Source of the DNA: Aspidapion aeneum
Taxonomy: Eukaryota; Arthropoda; Insecta; Coleoptera; Brentidae
Length of the DNA stretch: 64,000 nt
Direction: 5' to 3'
Assembly (NCBI GenBank): GCA_963576565.1
Contig: CAUYVT010000055.1
Location: forward strand, 1 to 64,000
Below the pieces are notes generated by a model, which was not told the DNA's origin, ran no database searches, and saw nothing but the letters and a program-made list of their open reading frames with translations. The position numbers and the translations under genes were made by a program. Positions 1-9,918 of this stretch are shown in pieces (within the stretch, counting starts at the first letter, position 1; every line of letters starts with the position of its first letter).

Positions 1-268
1 ACAAAATCATAACTTTAAAACTATATCACCTATTAAGGTACTATTTTTAGATTTGGATAGAGAATAAAACTCGATTACAAAGGAAGTTACGGGGATGTAA
101 GTCCGATATTTCTGAACTCGAGAATTATTTAAAAAGATAATAAACAAACTAAAATAACACGTTAAAAATAAATTGAAACAACATCATACTCAATTTCGTC
201 GTTGGACGGACATAATGCGTTTTGATAAGTTGCTCCTCATATTAAAAAAATATATTTTTGAATCTTAC
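1..268. other. Intron sequence, nothing recognised
   Basis: AT-rich intron of the ABCA gene just downstream of the linker exon. I see no gene, RNA or repeat boundary. Confidence 0.5.
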
Positions 269-336
269 CTTTTATACTATCAGTGTCATCCTCATCTCCT
301 GTATTATGTTCGTGTACATTTGAGGTGACTTTTGAA
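269..336 (-). CDS. ABCA-subfamily transporter, short acidic linker exon
   Basis: This is a 68-bp exon with an acceptor (TTACAG, 337-342) and a strong donor (GTAAGA, 263-268). One base completes the split codon from the 4443-4710 exon; 22 codons follow, then one base. The product is S-K-V-T-S-N-V-H-E-H followed by an acidic run G-D-E-D-D-T-D-S. It has no motif of its own. It is called from splice sites, exact phase continuity and its place directly after L-E-D-V-F-L, where ABCA proteins carry a variable acidic linker before the second membrane half. It could be a chance open frame with splice-like borders, but phase and position agree. Confidence 0.68.
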
Positions 337-543
337 CTGTAATAAAAAAATAATAATTTAAGAATATTGTGCCCTAAAACGATAATTTTAAATTTGCCTA
401 TGATAAGTTTGACAGACAATATCTCCAAAATGATTGAACCATTTTTTCACCAATAAAGGCCGCGCAAATAAATACCAAGACTCTGTAGATACATCCCACG
501 CATCGCTGATACCTAACTTAAATAGGGCAGCGGATACATTTAC
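337..543. other. Intron sequence at the insertion site of a hAT-like element
   Basis: Intron between the linker exon and the 544-1698 element. It ends in the target duplication ACATTTAC (536-543). A 71-codon open frame starts at 434, but it has no recognisable domain and runs into the element. Confidence 0.4.
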
Positions 544-1698
544 AGGGCTCTCAACAGATAAACAGCAAAATATTATGAAAAATATGAACTTTTTTAATAA
601 AATTATGAAAAATATGAAATTAAGAAAACAAAATATGAAGGAAATATGAATAAAAACTTCAGTTTTTTTTGGGTCCTCTACCAAATGGCTTGTTATGTCA
701 AACCCAACTGTTTTTTAGGAAAACTCATTTACTCAGCAAAAATATATATTTCTTGATTTTATTTATTAAGAAAAGTATTAGCAAACATTTTGTTGAATTA
801 GGAATTTTTTTGAAAGTTGAATTAGGCCTGGATCCCCATCCAAACAACTATGGCCAAACAAAAACAAGGCACATTTTTTAAAGCATATTTTACAACAAGG
901 TATAAGGTGTTTCCGTATTTTTAAACCAAGGTCTACTGCAATTATTCAAAGAAATAGAAAAAAAAATATAAATGCAAAAGTTGTAGGCATTATCCTATAC
1001 CTACCATCAAAAAAAGTTATAAAAAAACACAAATATTATATATAAATCTCTTACGGAACATCCTATAAATTATTATGTTAATGATTTAACTTAAAAAAAT
1101 AGATATTTTCTTTCTAAACTCAAAAATATATGATAAACTGCCATTTGATAAAGCCGCTGTTAAAATATTATTATACAATTTCTTGCGGTATGGGACCTAC
1201 TCTATATTTCTTGAAAATAGGTACCCTATTTTCTATCTCTTGAAATAAGTGCAGTAGACCTTTGTGAAAATATACCAAAACACTCTGTACATCTACTAAC
1301 ACAGAAAACTTAAGTATACTCGATGATATAATTGGTATGCTTTAAATATAGTTAAAGAACAAAATTCATAAAAAGGCCTGCTCAATTAGACTTTTTCAGA
1401 ACTAACCACGGATGGACAAAACAACTAATTATCATAAGAAATGCAACAAACATAAGAATAATAAAACAAAAGGCAAAAAAGCCCTACTTTATTCAGATTT
1501 TCTCAGAGGAACTAAAAGGAACTCAAAATTCAAGACTAGGACAAATATTGAAAATTTCCACACTTATTCTATGACTGAAGTTTCTTCATTAGGGAAAATA
1601 TGAAAAATATGAAGGTTTTTCTAAAAATATGAAGTTTTATGAAGTCTGAAAAAAAATATAATAACATTTTCATAAAATATGAAGTTGCTGAGAGCCCT
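544..1698. mobile_element. Non-autonomous hAT-like element
   Basis: The ends are inverted: AGGGCTCTCAACA on the left and the complement of AGGGCTCTCAGCA on the right. CAGGG-CTC tips are typical of hAT transposons. Flanking 8-mers are ACATTTAC (536-543) and GCATTTAC (1699-1706), seven of eight identical, as expected for a hAT 8-bp target duplication. Both subterminal regions carry clusters of AATATGAA/TATGAAAAATATG (about 575-650 and 1598-1680), a common place for transposase-binding repeats. The 1.15-kb interior is AT-rich with no transposase frame, so any movement would need an enzyme supplied in trans. The exact first base is uncertain by one. Confidence 0.6.
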
Positions 1699-2280
1699 GC
1701 ATTTACTTGCAGCGTTGCTGAATTGGAAAGAGCTCTACAGAGCTTTATCCCCAAAACGGTGAGATTTCGGGCTACACGTATAAACTTTTTTACTCATTCT
1801 TTCCCTTTCACCCATTTAAATGTATACAGTGCGGACCCCCCTTCTAACTTTTGAACAAAAAAAAAATATCGATTTCTGGTAAAAAGTCTTTTTAATTTGA
1901 CATTTTTTAAAGGATATTTGAGCTAAGTGGCAGTTATATCAAACTAAACGAATGTCAAAAATACAGCATAAAATCAAAATTTTTAAATTAATTGCAAAGG
2001 GGGCATGTAATACCTCTCTCGAAAGATAGGTTGATTCTCTATACAACACGTTTTAAATTTTTAAAATCGGTTTAGTTTCCTAGGAGATATATTTATTTTT
2101 CTTCGTGGTCGACTAAAACAAGTCAATATGTTATCAAGCAAAAAAAATAATATAAATTGATTTATTTTATCATAAATTGAATTTTTATTTTTTGCTTCTG
2201 TTATGTCACAACTTAAAAATAAGTTAAAATATTTAAATAGGAAAACGTCAGTTAAAACAATGTATGTCTACTAAAGTTTT

Positions 2281-2651
2281 ATCATAACAAAAACATTTCA
2301 TGTAAGAAAAAGCCAAGTACGCGAAAATGGCATTCCGTAAAAAGAATTGAGATAAAGGTAAAGCCAAGTTCTCCAATACAAATTTCAAAATGAAAGGTTC
2401 TTACTAGTTTGGAAATGTTTTTTAAACTTTGCTACTACAGCCACACTTCTTTATGTTCAATTTAGCACTGTGCCTAAGAGTCATTTACAGCCGTAATAGC
2501 CAAGTTTAGAAAAATATTTCCAAACTAGTAAGAACCTTTCATTTTGAAATTTGTATTGGAGAACTTGGCTTTACTTTTATCTTAATTCTTTTTACGGAAT
2601 GCCATTTTCGCGTACTTGGCTTTTTTTTACATGAAATGTTTTTGTTATGAT
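2281..2651. repeat. Long perfect-looking inverted repeat (hairpin)
   Basis: The left arm 2281-2422 is matched by the complement of 2511-2651 with only a few mismatches (about 95% by eye). The spacer is 88 bp. The arms include ATCATAACAAAAACATTTCA at the outside and CTTACTAGTTTGGAAAT at the inside. A transcript would fold into a stem of about 140 bp. Confidence 0.85.
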
Positions 2652-2762
2652 TTCACTTCTTTTTTGGATAATACTTAATTTTTAAAGTAGTAAAATATGC
2701 GGAATATTGTTCAAAACTTTTGCAATGCCTTACTTAAATTTTTGAGGTTTTTTAATTTTTTT

Positions 2763-3830
2763 CCATGGTTTTATCGTAGTTCCTATCAGCCTTCCAAAGC
2801 TGAGATCTCTAGCGTTTCTGAAAGTGCACAATGTTACTTTTACATAACTTTACATGTATAGGGGAGGGAAATAAATTCAAATTGTCGTGTTTTTAAATTT
2901 TGTCCTATAGTTTTATCATAGTTCCTATCAGTCTTCCAATGCTCAGCTCTCTAGCGTTTCTGGAAGTGGGTAATGTTACTTTTACATAACTTTACATTTA
3001 TAGGGGAGGAGAGTAAATGAAAATATTGGACTTTTTAAATTTTTTTCCCTTGGTTTTATTATAATTTCTATCAGCATTCCAATGCTCAGCTCTCTAGCGT
3101 TTCTGAAAGTGGGCAATGTTAGTTTTATATAAGTTTACATTTATAGGAGAGGGAAGTAAATTAAAATGTTGGTGTTTTTAAATTTTTTCATATAGTTTAT
3201 CATATTGTCTTTCAGTCTTAAAAAGTTCAGCTCTCTAGCGTTTCTGGAAGTGGGCAGTGTTACTTTTACATAACTTTACATTTATAGGGGAAGGAAGTAA
3301 ATTAGAATCTTGGGGTGTTTTAATTTTTTTTCTACAACTTTATCATAGTCACTATCGGTTTTCCAAAGCTCAGCTCTCTAGCATGTCTGGAAGTAGGCAT
3401 AGTACTTTTACTTAACTTTACATTCATAGGGGAGGGAAGTAAATTAGAATTTTGGGGTGTTTTAATTTTTTCCTATAGTTTTTTCATAGTTCCTATCAGT
3501 CTGCCAAAGCTCAACTCTCTAGCATTTCTGGAAGTGGGCAATGCTACTTTTACATAACTTTAAATGTATAGGGGAGGGGAGTAAATTAAAATTTTGGGGT
3601 TTTTTGATTTTTTCGTATAGTTTTATCATAGTTCCTATCAGTCTGCCAAAGCTCAACTCTCTAGCATTTCTGGAAGTGGGCGATGCTACTTTTACATAAC
3701 TTTAAATGTATAGGGGAGGGGAGTAAATTAAAATTTTGGGGTTTTATGATTTTTTCCATGGGTTTGGTCATAATTTCTATCAGTCTGCCAAATTTCAGCT
3801 TTGTAGCATGTCTGGAAGTATAGTAGAATA
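2763..3830 (+). repeat. Tandem array, about 8 units of roughly 142 bp
   Basis: Units restart near 2763, 2903, 3048, 3189, 3332, 3472, 3614 and 3757. Each contains variants of TATAGTTTTATCATAGTTCC, CTCTCTAGCGTTTCTGGAAG and ATAGGGGAGGGAAGTAAATT. Units differ by scattered substitutions and small indels, so the array is not newly made. The short open frame at 3661-3900 on the minus strand is a by-product of the repeat. Confidence 0.85.
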
Positions 3831-4442
3831 TTGATGATCTATACATGAGTGAGTGAGTCATTAAGTGGCAATTTCGACGTTTTTTGTTTATGGAATTCAA
3901 TGTGTGTGCAAACTTTAAGATTCGTAGCTCATTCCGAAGTAGAGTTTTAGGTAGGTCAAATATCGGCTGAAATGTTTCAAGAAAAGATGGTTACGGCGCG
4001 CGAACTTGGCGAGGCACTGCCGTGCCCTTAGATAAAGTCTTTTAACACAAAAATTAAATTATTTTAGAATAGTTTGTACACATCACGCTTTCCTATTTAA
4101 ATTTTAAAACCTTTTAGGTTTTGTCATAAGTAAGAAGCACAAAAAACCAACTTATTATAAAACAAATAATAACATAATAACTTTTTGAGAGTCTACGGCG
4201 AACAAAAACGATATCTCCTATGAAAATTAACCGACTTTAGAATGCTAAATTGTCCTGTATAGACAATCAAAATACCTTTTGAAAAAGATAACGGTATAAC
4301 ACAGAAATCAATATCTCTTTCTGTTCAAAAGTTTGAATGAAGGGGGAATCTATTTAGGTCCGCACTGTATATACACTAATACCATTTAAATCATTTATAA
4401 CTGGAATAAATTTTAAAAATGTGAGGCCGGATGAATACTTAC

Positions 4443-4710
4443 TTCAAAAACACATCTTCCAAGGTGGTTGTGGTCAAAGATAATTTTTCTATGCCCAGTT
4501 CGGATTTGTGCATCTCCAAATGCTCAAACAACTTCGAATAGTTGGTTTCGAAGGGAAGTACAAATAACACTTCATTTCCGTTAATGCTTTTACATTTGAC
4601 CCCTTCAATACATTCAGCGATAGCAGCCTCTATTTTATGAATCTGTTTGCTTCTGCCCTGAATTTCGTTTGGTGCCTCCCCAAGAAGTAGAGATAAGTGA
4701 TATCCCGTTT
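4443..4710 (-). CDS. ABCA-subfamily transporter, exon with C-terminal part of first ATPase domain
   Basis: This exon is 268 bp: two bases, 88 codons, then two bases. The acceptor is CTATTTTAG (4711-4719) and the donor GTAAGT (4437-4442). It encodes T-G-Y-H-L-S-L and ends T-T-T-T-L-E-D-V-F-L. G-Y-H-L/M-T/S-L followed about 80 residues later by T-T-L/M-E-E/D-V-F-L is the regulatory segment that closes the first ATPase domain of ABCA transporters. This places the visible exons in the N-terminal ATPase half. The phase fits both neighbours: GAA is made with the 15544 exon and AAT with the 269 exon. In between, the sequence is variable, as is usual in this segment. Confidence 0.92.
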
Positions 4711-5417
4711 CTAAAATAGCAAACATTTTTTAAATAGCATTTTCCTGAATGTTTAAAAATGACGTCAATTGAAAACATATTTCTTTCCGTACATTCGGGA
4801 ACAACTTTACGACAAAAATCAATAATAATTATCGCCTTTTAGCTCCAAACATTTTATTGCTAGAGGTAGTCGTAATTCCGGGGAGACCACTTTTTGTTTA
4901 GTGACCGAGCGTTTGCCACGATTTGCCGCACACCATTTACCTTAACTGATACACGTGCCCCTTAAAGGACTTAATTTTTCTTGAGACTTATACTGCATAG
5001 CAACTATGACACGTGAACCCAGCTTTTAATACCTCTTCCAAAAGGTGGTGCTACATGTTAGACTTCCATCTATCTAACATCGCTATCGTTTCAGCAAAAC
5101 TTGGTTATAGACGATAGACTCCTTTGCTTTTCAGCGCAACAGTAGTGGTCATCATGAGTTGACTTCAGAGATTTTTGATGGCGCCAATCTGGTACCCAAA
5201 AATAATAGCAGGCTCCTAAGTTATTAATCTTGGTCCTAAATTGCGTGTTTGCTTCTGGACTAAAGCATATATGAGTTAACCAAGTGTAAAAGGCAACTTC
5301 ATAGGGGTATAGTCAATCACGGACATCGGTGTTTCGAAAAAAGGCATTTCCTTCCTCAGCGTGGCTTGCCTAACACAAAGTAGAACAAACTGACTACAAG
5401 ATACAAGGTAAATATAT
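4711..5417. other. Intron sequence with one fragment of a palindromic element
   Basis: No gene is seen. Positions 5278-5366 match, in inverted orientation, the loop of the palindromic element at 12640-12730. The last bases (ATAT, 5414-5417) duplicate those after BEL1 at 12497-12500 and are its likely target duplication. Confidence 0.5.
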
Positions 5418-5829
5418 TGTGCGTGCAAGTACTGAAAAATAATGGAATTTCCTTCGACAGGTCGCCGGTTTGGCTTTACAAGCACATTTAAAAATAATTG
5501 TCGGTATTGACGATTGTAAATGGAAAGTTACGATACATATGGAATTTTATATGAAAAGGCACCTACATCGGACTCTCTTGCGGCTCCAGTCAACGTTTAA
5601 ACGTCCAGTTTTTCACCTCAAAATTCACTTTTTTGGGAACGTGATTTTTCTAGTGTCTTGTTGTGGCGGTGGTTGTTTGCGCACTCATCGCGGCGCTGCT
5701 TGTCCTCGCACGTGTGCGGTGCCGTGAAAACCCATATGCATATTTAAGAGCGCGAAAATTTAAATTATTTTAAACGCGCAGAAAAGGAAAAGAAAATGAA
5801 AAATAGGAAATTCATTGCTTGCACCAACA
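5418..5829 (-). repeat. BEL1 3' LTR
   Basis: 412 bp with TG..CA ends, paired with 12085-12496. The element strand just before it ends with GGCCGGAAAA (complement of 5830-5839), the likely polypurine primer for second-strand synthesis. Confidence 0.92.
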
Positions 5830-6033
5830 TTTTCCGGCCGCCAAAACACGTGTGTTTTTACTTAGTTAAGAAAAGGAAAGGAAAAAAAAAATAAATAATA
5901 TTCGCCTATTAGCAATTAAACGATACAATTTAACATTAACCCAAATATGCATTAAATTATGCATGTAAATTAAAATTAAAAGAAAAGAAAAAAATACTTA
6001 GAAAAAATTAAGAAAGAAAAAGAAAATTTTGCC

Positions 6034-9000
6034 TTATGCGTCGGGCATAGGCAAAGGACATAGTTTCACTACTGGTCGACGATATGTTCCTGTAGCTGTT
6101 TTAACGGTCACAACACGAATATGACCGTCTGAGCCAGGGTGTACGTCGACAATTCGCCCAACAGCCCATTGCAATGGCGGTTTTTGTTCATTCTTTACCA
6201 CGACTAAAGTATTTAGTTTAATATTGTTAGAAGCCTCTGTCCATTTAGAACGCTGTTGCAAGGTGTTTAGGTACTCCAAGTTCCAGCGTTTCCAAAAATC
6301 GGACTGGAGCCTTTGCACCAGCTGCCAGCGGGACAGGGTGTTCAACTTGGAATCAGAAAAATCGGGATCTGGTACGGAATTCAACGGTTCCAGGGTAAGA
6401 AAATGACCAGGGGTCAGTGGAAGAAAGTCATTCGGATCCATACTTTGGGCATACAGAGGCCGGCTGTTTAGTATGGATTCGACCTGACACAAAAAAGTAA
6501 AAAACTCTTCATAGGTTAACCGTTGCTCACCTATTACACGTTTTAAATTTGCCTTGGTGGATTTAACTCCTGCCTCGGCTAGTCCGTTTAGGTGCGGACT
6601 ACCAGGACTTGAAAAATGCCAGGTAATTTTTAGACTGTGACATGCTTCCTGGGAGTACTGCTTGAGTAAACGATCAGCTGCCAAGAACGCGCTACCACAA
6701 TCTGAGTAAATGTCAGAGATTCTTCCTCTTCTTGCCGCAAATCTCTTAAAAGCCGCAAGAAAGGTAGGGGTGGAAATATCGGAGGTAAGTTCTAGGTGAA
6801 CTGCCTTTGTTGCGGAGCAGACTAAGACAAGAATATAACCTTTGGATACCTTTGCACCTCGGTACTTTCCCATTGTAATTGGAAAGGGACCACAACAATC
6901 TATGGCAACATGTGAAAATGCCTTTACTTGAGAGATGCGTTGAGCATGCAAGTTGCCCATGATTTGTACGGAAGGTTTAGGATTTAATCGATAGCATAAA
7001 ATGCAATGAGAAGTTATACTCTCGATTACATAGCGAGGGGAAAGGATCCAAAATTGTTGTCTCAAGAGGTAATGCAACGTTTTTTGACTGGGATGACAGT
7101 ACCTTTTGTGAATGTACTCAATGACAAGTTGAGTAAGACGGTGAGAACGTGGTAAAAGTAAAGGGTGTTTTGCTGAATAAGAGAGTTCGGAAGAATGTGG
7201 TAATCGACCCCCCACTCTTAAGCAGCCTTGTGTATCTAGAAAAAGTGAAAGTTTACGAAATTGTTTAGGAAGTAGCTTTGCGTCATTCAAACGTGAAATG
7301 AGATCAGCAAAGATGGAACGTTGAACATGCCGAACGAGAACAATAAGAGAATGTTGAAGTTCTACTTCGGTAATATTTTCGTTAGGATATTTAGATTTAT
7401 TTTCGGTAAGGCGAAAAATATAGGAAATTATGCGTTGAATTTTCTCTAGGGAAGAGTAACGAGAAAGAAAAGTATCAAGCATGTGTGGTTCAACTGTGCA
7501 TGTTTGAAATACTGATTTTCGTTCTTCCAGAATAACCTCGTTTTCCGGAGGGTCTGGACAGCGAAAATCATCAGGCCAGCTCTCTTTTGGTAGCCTAAGA
7601 AAACAAGGACCTTCCCAATACAAGTCATGTTTGACAAGTTGATTAGGCATAAGACCGCGCGAAGCACAGTCGGCTGGATTTAGCGCTGATGGAATATATT
7701 TCCAGGCCGTAGGAGAAATGGTTTCTTGAATGTGACAGATACGGTTTGCCACAAACGTTTTAAACCTGTGAGGTGAAGTCGCCAACCAGCATAGAACCAC
7801 TTGGGAATCACACCATGCACAGATTTGGTTGAAGTTAAGAATATCTGAATAAGTGTTTTGAATAAAGGAAATTAGGTCGCAAAGTAAAGTGGCACCAAGA
7901 AGCTCCAGTCGCGGAAGACTGACTGTTTTCACTGGTGCGACCTTAGATTTGGCCATTACAAGAAAGGTATGGATTTCTCCGGAAACTGACTCCATTCTGA
8001 AATAGACCGTAGCCGCGTAACCTATCATAGAGGCGTCTGAAAAGCCGTGAAGTTCAATGCTACGTGGTTGATCAATGGAAAGGCGTCTAGGTAAATGAAT
8101 ATTTGAAAGATTTGGAAGTTCGGTTCGAAATTGATTCCAAACATTTACGATATGCGGAGGAGGCTGAGAATCCCAGTCCAGCTTCTCCTTCCACAGATCT
8201 TGCATGAGATGCTTAGCAAGTAAAGAAACGGGAGAACAGAAACCTAAGGGATCAAAAATTTTCATGATTTGAGATAAGATACCTCGCTTGGTGCATGGTT
8301 TATCTTCTGGTACGACCAAGTAGGTAAACGAATCTGAGATAGGATTCCATTGGAGACCCAATATTTTTACAAAATTAGGTTCGGATTTGTCGAAACGAAT
8401 GGACATTTGTGTTTCTGATTCTGAGAATGAGAGAAGTTCCGGACTGTTGCTCGCCCATTTTTTAAGTTCAAACCCTCCTAGGCACAACAGGGAGATTAAC
8501 TCCGACTGAAGTTCTTTGGCAGAGGCCACAGAATCCTGCCCAGTGAGCGCGTCGTCGACGTAAATGTCTTTAAGAAGCACCTTGGAAGCATTAGGATACC
8601 TTTCAGACTCAAGTTTAGCTAGTTCTTGTATAGTACGAATAGCTAAGTAAGGTGATGACTTAAGTCCATAAACAACTGTTCTTAAGGAGTAGGTTTGGAC
8701 AGGATCATCCTCAGAAAATCTCCATAGAATATTTTGATAACGCGTGTGCTCAGGAATAATTAAAATCTGTCTGAACATTTTTACTATGTCAGTAACAAAG
8801 GCTACAGCATGAATTCGAAAATTAAGTAGAATTTCACGGACATCATTTTGCAGTTTAGGACCTGCGCACAACGTCTCGTTGAGTGAGACACCTCTGGGAC
8901 TACGTTGAGACCCATCAAAGACCACTCTTATCTTCCCAGTGTTCCAGACACTGTGATGAGGGATAAAGTAGGAATTATCCAAGACATCTTTAGATATAGG

Positions 9001-9918
9001 CGTAGGAATAGGTATCATGTGACCAGTGTCTAAATAATCTTGCATAAAATCTTTGTAAGCTTGATAATTAGCTGAGTCTTTGAGAAGTCTAACTTCCTGA
9101 AGCTTGAAACGTTTTAAAGCGATTGGATAGGTGTCACCCAACTGGGGTTCTAAGTTTATGAAAGGTAATGGAACGACGAATCTACCTGATTCGTTGCGTG
9201 AAACTGATTGTGAAAATAATTTTTCGCACATAATATCCTCAGGACTGTGATGAACCTTATGTGGAACCTGCTCTATCTCCCAGAAGCGCTCTAGGCAGAT
9301 ATCCAGAGATGGTTCGATGGAAGTGTAACAGCTTATGAGTGATTGTGGATTTTGTTGCTTTGAAGTTTCAACTTTACCAATCAGCACATAGCCAAAGATG
9401 CTATTAAAAGCACTAGGTTGTCCACGCTCTCCGTGGATAACTCCCTCTTGTAAGAGATGCGGAAAAAGTTCACAACCTACTAGGACATCAATGGAACTTG
9501 GTATATGGAAGTTTTGATCAGAAAGTTTGATATTGCGAATGTGATTCCACTTGCTCGAGTCGACAGCGCAAGAAGGAATCTCTGTACAAAGTTTTGGAAG
9601 TACTAAAGCCTCAAAATCAAAGGTAGGTCCCGCTTGACCTTGAGGTTTGATAAGACATTTCGTCTTACCTTTGGTATTGGAAGATGTCATTTGATTTAAG
9701 CCTTGAATAGAAGTAGAGAAGAAGCTTTTCGAAAGACCTAAACGATTTAGACATTTTTCTGAAATAAAGTTTGCCTCTGAGGCAGAATCGAGTAAGATAC
9801 GAACTGGTTGGTAATGTCCCCTTGAGTCTAATATGTCAGCTACAACGGTAGAAAGTAGAAAAGTGGAATTTTTGGAAATCATTGTCGCATGACAGTTTGT
9901 GGAATGGCTTCCTGACAT
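6034..9918 (-). CDS. BEL1 pol: protease, reverse transcriptase, RNase H, integrase
   Basis: 1294 codons. Aspartic protease: L-L-D-S-A-S near residue 44, where BEL2, BEL3 and BEL4 have D-S-G-S. Reverse transcriptase: catalytic Y-V-D-D at 453-456, preceded by W-R-F and S-S-P-Y-L-A. RNase H: F-S-D-A-S near 626. Integrase: a zinc region with C..C near 965, then the catalytic core I-D-C-C-G-P-F near 1006, S-D-C-G-S-A-F near 1073 and G-L-A-E-A-G-V-K near 1114. It ends L-C-P-L-P-M, matching the BEL2 and BEL3 ends. No internal stop. The Gly-to-Ala change in the protease motif may cripple processing. The true start is probably within gag through a frame change, not the Met at 9918. Confidence 0.94.
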   Translation of the reverse strand: MSGSHSTNCHATMISKNSTFLLSTVVADILDSRGHYQPVRILLDSASEANFISEKCLNRLGLSKSFFSTSIQGLNQMTSSNTKGKTKCLIKPQGQAGPTFDFEALVLPKLCTEIPSCAVDSSKWNHIRNIKLSDQNFHIPSSIDVLVGCELFPHLLQEGVIHGERGQPSAFNSIFGYVLIGKVETSKQQNPQSLISCYTSIEPSLDICLERFWEIEQVPHKVHHSPEDIMCEKLFSQSVSRNESGRFVVPLPFINLEPQLGDTYPIALKRFKLQEVRLLKDSANYQAYKDFMQDYLDTGHMIPIPTPISKDVLDNSYFIPHHSVWNTGKIRVVFDGSQRSPRGVSLNETLCAGPKLQNDVREILLNFRIHAVAFVTDIVKMFRQILIIPEHTRYQNILWRFSEDDPVQTYSLRTVVYGLKSSPYLAIRTIQELAKLESERYPNASKVLLKDIYVDDALTGQDSVASAKELQSELISLLCLGGFELKKWASNSPELLSFSESETQMSIRFDKSEPNFVKILGLQWNPISDSFTYLVVPEDKPCTKRGILSQIMKIFDPLGFCSPVSLLAKHLMQDLWKEKLDWDSQPPPHIVNVWNQFRTELPNLSNIHLPRRLSIDQPRSIELHGFSDASMIGYAATVYFRMESVSGEIHTFLVMAKSKVAPVKTVSLPRLELLGATLLCDLISFIQNTYSDILNFNQICAWCDSQVVLCWLATSPHRFKTFVANRICHIQETISPTAWKYIPSALNPADCASRGLMPNQLVKHDLYWEGPCFLRLPKESWPDDFRCPDPPENEVILEERKSVFQTCTVEPHMLDTFLSRYSSLEKIQRIISYIFRLTENKSKYPNENITEVELQHSLIVLVRHVQRSIFADLISRLNDAKLLPKQFRKLSLFLDTQGCLRVGGRLPHSSELSYSAKHPLLLPRSHRLTQLVIEYIHKRYCHPSQKTLHYLLRQQFWILSPRYVIESITSHCILCYRLNPKPSVQIMGNLHAQRISQVKAFSHVAIDCCGPFPITMGKYRGAKVSKGYILVLVCSATKAVHLELTSDISTPTFLAAFKRFAARRGRISDIYSDCGSAFLAADRLLKQYSQEACHSLKITWHFSSPGSPHLNGLAEAGVKSTKANLKRVIGEQRLTYEEFFTFLCQVESILNSRPLYAQSMDPNDFLPLTPGHFLTLEPLNSVPDPDFSDSKLNTLSRWQLVQRLQSDFWKRWNLEYLNTLQQRSKWTEASNNIKLNTLVVVKNEQKPPLQWAVGRIVDVHPGSDGHIRVVTVKTATGTYRRPVVKLCPLPMPDA

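Larger units (their letters stand above)
1827..4367. mobile_element. Tc1/mariner-like non-autonomous element with internal hairpin and tandem array
   Basis: Terminal inverted repeats start CAGTGCGGACC and are flanked by TA at 1825-1826 and 4368-4369, the target signature of Tc1/mariner elements. The similarity continues imperfectly for about 60 bp (CAAACTTTTGAACA-like, then ATATYGATTTCTG). The 2.5-kb body has no transposase frame. It contains a long hairpin (2281-2651) and about eight tandem units of roughly 142 bp (2763-3830). TA flanks alone are weak evidence in AT-rich DNA; the call rests on the matched tips. Confidence 0.6.

Noticed and set aside
5470..5727. 85-codon frame also present at 12137-12394
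   Set aside because: Lies inside both BEL1 LTRs, opposite to the element, with no recognisable domain.
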